A stretch of DNA of 39,183 bases from Pseudomonas cyclaminis (GTDB taxonomy: Bacteria > Pseudomonadota > Gammaproteobacteria > Pseudomonadales > Pseudomonadaceae). Numbering within the stretch: position 1 is the first letter of the stretch; each line of letters starts with the position of its first letter. Positions 36,705 through 39,183 of this stretch are shown piece after piece. The stretch spans positions 1 through 39,183 of the forward strand of contig NZ_JADDUM010000033.1 of the NCBI RefSeq assembly GCF_015163715.1. Direction: 5' to 3'. The notes under the pieces were generated by a model. It had not been told where the DNA came from. It made no database searches and saw only the letters and a list, made by a program, of their open reading frames with translations. Made by a program: the position numbers and the translations under genes.

Positions 36705-37397
36705 TCAACGTGCCATGACGTTAACCACCACATGCAAAATGAACTCAGGGCCGTAGCAAGGTTTTCCCTTCTCATCCTCGACTCTCCAGACTGAAGCCAC
36801 TGTACAAGTCTCCCTGGGTGCAGCAAATTCCACACTGATATGCACCGGCTGGCCCGGAAGGGTATCGGCAATAGGGAGTTCGCTGTGCAAGCTACGCAGA
36901 TGAATGTCCATTACTACCTCCAACTGGCCTTGTGGATCTGCGCGGCGGGCAATCACATATTCCCCATCAACACGCACCAGTCGTCGCCCGCGCCAGGGTC
37001 GTGTGCCCAGGTTCTGAATCTCCCAGGTTTTCTGAAAAACTTCCCCCGGCAACACGACGGCTTGATCAGGCGTCGTGACATCGGCATTGAACACCGCAAT
37101 GTCCTCCGGATCATCAATACCTGCCGCCCGATTGGTGGTAGCCATCGAGCACACGTTATCGGGCGCGCCTGTCAGGTCAGCGAAGTAGCGAAACAGCAGC
37201 AAGGGAGAAACCTGCAATGCCTTCGCCAGCTTGATCAGCGTGCGCACCGACGGGTCCCTGGACGCTCCAGCCGCTAGACCGTACAGGTAGGTTCTGGAAA
37301 TTCCCGCCTCCTTGGCCAGCGCAGTCAGGGGCTTGCCCAACTCTCGGCTGCGCCGTGCAACCAGAGACCTGAGGGTATCTCGCGTTCTTATATTCAT
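36705..37397 (-). CDS. HTH (XRE) protein with C-terminal NBR1-Ig-like domain
   Basis: This 230-residue protein has an N-terminal Cro/C1 helix-turn-helix (residues about 8-62: LVARRSRELGKPLTALAKEAGISRTYLYGLAAGASRDPSVRTLIKLAKALQVS). After a linker it has an NBR1-Ig-like (FW) domain from about 105 to 228, with the signature VVLPGEVFQKTWEIQNLGTRPWRGRRLVRVDGEY, followed by beta strands to VEFAAPRETCTVASVWRVEDEKGKPCYGPEFILHVVV. NBR1-Ig domains bind peptides in eukaryotic autophagy receptors; the bacterial HTH fusions are of unknown role. It is probably autoregulated through the dyad upstream. It lies upstream of the toxin on the same strand, 213 bp away. Confidence 0.85.
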   Translation of the reverse strand: MNIRTRDTLRSLVARRSRELGKPLTALAKEAGISRTYLYGLAAGASRDPSVRTLIKLAKALQVSPLLLFRYFADLTGAPDNVCSMATTNRAAGIDDPEDIAVFNADVTTPDQAVVLPGEVFQKTWEIQNLGTRPWRGRRLVRVDGEYVIARRADPQGQLEVVMDIHLRSLHSELPIADTLPGQPVHISVEFAAPRETCTVASVWRVEDEKGKPCYGPEFILHVVVNVMAR

Positions 37398-37856
37398 ACG
37401 AAGTTTGCGGTTCCCATTTTTAGGTGAACGTCATTTCTTTGTCCGCCAAAAAAGACAACCTGTCCGCCGCCACGTGTCTTGAACCATGCACACTAGCCAC
37501 CTGCTGGCGATGTTGTGAAGGACACGGATGAGCCCTTTTAGTCAGTCATATCCAGTGTCGTAGTTTCTCGCATGCTTGCGAACCTAGTGTTTGTTGCATT
37601 CCTTTACATCTACCCTGGATATAGCCATGAACCACATCAAAGCGTGCTGTGAATCAATACCACACGGTTCTGGCTCCTCGGGGACCAATGCCACGCAGCT
37701 CTCTCATTTACTTCGTCAACCCTGATGCGGAGCAGGAACTGACAGGCTTTTTCCGCCACCAGCCGATCGACTTGAAAAGCACCGTCAACGCGCGCCATAC
37801 CGGTTTCGGCAATCAACCCCTTCAATTGAACTGATACCCAGGCGGTCGAGCACTTC
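37398..37856. other. Intergenic stretch of 459 bp without a convincing gene
   Basis: Apart from the dyad above, this AT-richer stretch contains only short open frames on both strands (the longest 60-78 codons). None has a recognisable family. A small hairpin TCGCA-TGCT-TGCGA lies near 37567-37580. It presumably holds the promoters of the divergent HTH and lysE-type genes. Confidence 0.4.
37439..37468 (-). promoter_or_regulatory. Dyad and direct repeat upstream of the HTH-NBR1 gene
   Basis: TTGTC-N10-GACAA at 37439-37458 is an inverted repeat, followed by a second TGTCCGCC at 37461-37468 (first copy at 37440-37447). It lies 42 bp before the HTH start codon, a fitting place for autoregulation. 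Confidence 0.5.
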
Positions 37857-38492
37857 ATGACTCCAGACTTCAACGCCTTTTATCTCGAAGGTCTTCTACT
37901 GGGCATCGGACTGTTCGCAGCTCCTGGACCGAAGGACACCCTGGTTATTCGCCAGGGTGTCAGTCGCAGCCCTGTCTGGGGTGTGGTGGCGGTATGCGTG
38001 TTCGCCGATATCATCCTCATCGCTCTTGGCGTCATGGGCTTGGGCTCGTTGCTCGGCAGCAAGCCAGGTTTGGTGGCGTTCCTACTGTTGTCGGGAGCGG
38101 CCTATCTGTTGTGGTTTGGCTGGCAGCGGTTATTGGTTTGTGTGCGTAACCAGTCGATGCCAGATACTCAAAGCGACCTCACCTCACAAAGGGGATTGCT
38201 GCGCACAGCGGTGATACTTGGATTTGCCAATCCGTATGCTTGGCTGGATACCGTGGTGCTAATTGGCTCTATTGGTGCAGCAAAGCCCGTCAGCCAACAA
38301 GCGTTCTTTGCCGGCGGAGCAATGACCGCGTCGCTGGTGTGGTTTGTGGTTTTGGCGTTGGGATGCCAAAGGTTGACGGGGCTATTTCGTTCGGCAAAGG
38401 TCTGGCGTTTATTGGACGCGGGCGTGGTGATTTTGATGGTGTACCTGGCGGGTATGCTGATTGCTGATTTTCTTCTGCTGCAGCGTCACTGA
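37857..38492 (+). CDS. LysE/RhtB-family amino-acid exporter
   Basis: This 211-residue protein has six membrane helices and the LysE-family opening FYLEGLLLGIGLFAAPGPKDTLVIRQGV, where the Gly-Pro and Asp-Thr residues form the conserved transport loop. The later GFANPYAWLDTVVLIGSIG matches the second repeat of LysE/ArgO-type exporters (FLNPHVYLDT is the usual form). It exports a basic amino acid or another small molecule. It stands alone between the HTH gene and the second repeat copy. The usual divergent LysR or Lrp regulator of argO is absent. Confidence 0.9.
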   Translation: MTPDFNAFYLEGLLLGIGLFAAPGPKDTLVIRQGVSRSPVWGVVAVCVFADIILIALGVMGLGSLLGSKPGLVAFLLLSGAAYLLWFGWQRLLVCVRNQSMPDTQSDLTSQRGLLRTAVILGFANPYAWLDTVVLIGSIGAAKPVSQQAFFAGGAMTASLVWFVVLALGCQRLTGLFRSAKVWRLLDAGVVILMVYLAGMLIADFLLLQRH

Positions 38493-38569
38493 ACGGGAAA
38501 GTGCCTTCACCACAGGGGCCTTTCATTTCTCATGGAGAATGCGCCGTTCGAGGGCCTGTTTAGGACACC

Positions 38570-38748
38570 CAGCAGGTCCGAAGACCTCATGCGCGCAGCC
38601 GCCATAAAGCAGCGAGCACGAAAAACGCCCGTTGGATGGCTGGGCGTTTGTACGCCTAAACAGTTTCGTCGGGCTTGCACGTCCGTGTCACCGTTTTTCG
38701 CGATGACGGGACGAAGACTAGGCGCGCGGGCTGAGCGCGACAAGTTCA
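38570..38748 (-). repeat. Dispersed ~180-bp structured repeat, copy B; candidate small RNA
   Basis: This is the second copy of the unit at 35463-35645. On the minus strand its 5' block (38748-38674) is near identical to copy A. It again ends with a terminator-like stem (AAACGCCC 38623-38630 with GGGCGTTT 38642-38649) and a T run, although the loop differs in length and sequence. Both copies thus keep the stem while changing the loop. Downstream on the minus strand there is no gene in phase, in contrast with copy A. Confidence 0.75.
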
Positions 38749-38760
38749 AGGATCTTGCAT

Positions 38761-38916
38761 GGCCACGCCCCGGTCAGCCCGGACCTTGCCGTTCGGTTGG
38801 AACAGGCCGGTGTGAGTACCGCGCCGCTATGGTTGTCGATGCAAAGCGCCCACGACTTGTGGCAGGCCGAGCATCGGGAGCAGCCGGTGATTGAGCGGTT
38901 TGCGCGGATTGATTGA
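38761..38916 (+). pseudogene. 3' fragment of a HigA-type antitoxin gene
   Basis: In frame from 38761 to the stop at 38914-38916 the sequence reads GHAPVSPDLAVRLEQAGVSTAPLWLSMQSAHDLWQAEHREQPVIERFARID. This is the C-terminal part of HigA family antitoxins (S.DLA.RLE.AGVST...WL.MQSA.DLWQ...). No start, helix-turn-helix or toxin gene is present, because repeat copy B abuts the left end. This is a truncated relic. Confidence 0.85.
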
Positions 38917-38928
38917 GGCACGAATCAG

Positions 38929-39016
38929 TGTGGGAGGGGGCTTGCCCCCGATGGTGGTGGGTCAGCTATAGATATATCAACTGACAATCTGCCATCGGGG
39001 CAAGCCCCCTCCCACA
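38929..39016. repeat. REPIN: two inverted REP sequences
   Basis: TGTGGGAGGGGGCTTGCCCC at the left and its inverse ending CCCCTCCCACA at the right surround a spacer with GGTCAG...CTGAC, nearly the same as the unit at 13601-13689. The right arm has one G fewer in the GGGGC run. Confidence 0.93.
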
Positions 39017-39038
39017 TTGGATTTTGCAAGGCTTAGGG

Positions 39039-39183
39039 TCAGGCCAGGCCGGACTCTACCAGCAGGGCTTCGAGCCCCATGAGGTCAGGCACCTTCGCCA
39101 CGTGCTCGCCCACCTGCACCGCGCCAGTTCAACGGCACAGCGGCACGTCGACGTAGCTCAATTCGCTGTCGAGCTTGTACGAG
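39039..39183 (-). pseudogene. C-terminal end of an unidentified gene, with an in-frame stop
   Basis: On the minus strand the only sensible frame reads SYKLDSELSYVDVPLCR, a TGA at 39129-39131, then TGAVQVGEHVAKVPDLMGLEALLVESGLA and a TGA at 39039-39041. Both halves look like protein and lie in the same frame. The gene enters from beyond the window. The stop may be a real nonsense mutation, or local base errors. The family is not recognised. Confidence 0.45.

Noticed and set aside
37637..37873. Small open frames on both strands upstream of the LysE-type gene
   Set aside because: No ribosome site of note and no recognisable family; kept only as part of an unassigned intergenic stretch.

Overview
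The window reads as chromosome of a fluorescent-group Pseudomonas. It is GC-rich with very clean codon bias. It carries the short palindromic REP sequences typical of that group (core TGTGGGAGGGGGCTTGCCCCC) at five places, and its gene families (rhlE, bioA-rsmE, malonate decarboxylase, DUF3077-type small proteins) fit that genus. This assignment rests on recognition of families and repeats, not on a database search.

Layout. 1-2,000: a frame-broken SahR-like regulator followed by metK. 2,000-5,200: ligB between two small exported proteins, then a cytochrome c' lipoprotein on the minus strand. 5,300-9,340: mltA, a MAPEG protein, a CPA1 Na+/H+ antiporter and a formate/nitrite-type channel. 9,410-11,830: an ExoU-like patatin phospholipase and an acyl-CoA thioesterase. 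11,880-14,640: an intergenic repeat, a promoter, an S-adenosylhomocysteine (SAH) riboswitch, ahcY, a REPIN and metF. 14,660-18,780: a glycosyltransferase-like gene, a frame-broken periplasmic binding protein and rhlE behind a 200-nt leader. 18,800-22,450: yceI and cytochrome b561 (minus), then bioA and rsmE. 22,475-26,600: an amino-acid oxidation operon (dadA-like, ridA, binding protein) with a divergent LysR, then a hemolysin III family protein. 26,760-34,890: the malonate-use locus (mdcR; mdcABCDE-G-H and madLM on the minus strand), with mdcE frame-broken. 35,000-38,930: an accessory patch with a DUF3077-type gene, a type-44 polymorphic toxin with its presumed immunity gene, an HTH protein with an NBR1-Ig-like domain, a LysE exporter, two copies of a ~180-bp structured repeat and two higA antitoxin remnants. 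38,929-39,183: a REPIN and the tail of an unidentified gene.

How the genes work together. MetK makes SAM, AhcY removes SAH under riboswitch control, and MetF supplies methyl-THF, so the first 14.6 kb holds much of the activated methyl cycle. MdcA-E with MdcB/G (cofactor synthesis and attachment), MdcH (malonyl loading) and MadLM (uptake) form one pathway that decarboxylates malonate to acetate. The dadA-like/ridA/binding-protein operon pairs an amine-oxidising flavoenzyme with the enzyme that clears reactive imines.

Three otherwise convincing genes (sahR-like, the binding protein at 15,812 and mdcE) are each broken by an apparent loss of one base in or beside a short C or G run. This may reflect sequence error rather than gene decay. 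The most interesting unexplained material is the 35-39 kb patch and the orphan ExoU-like effector.
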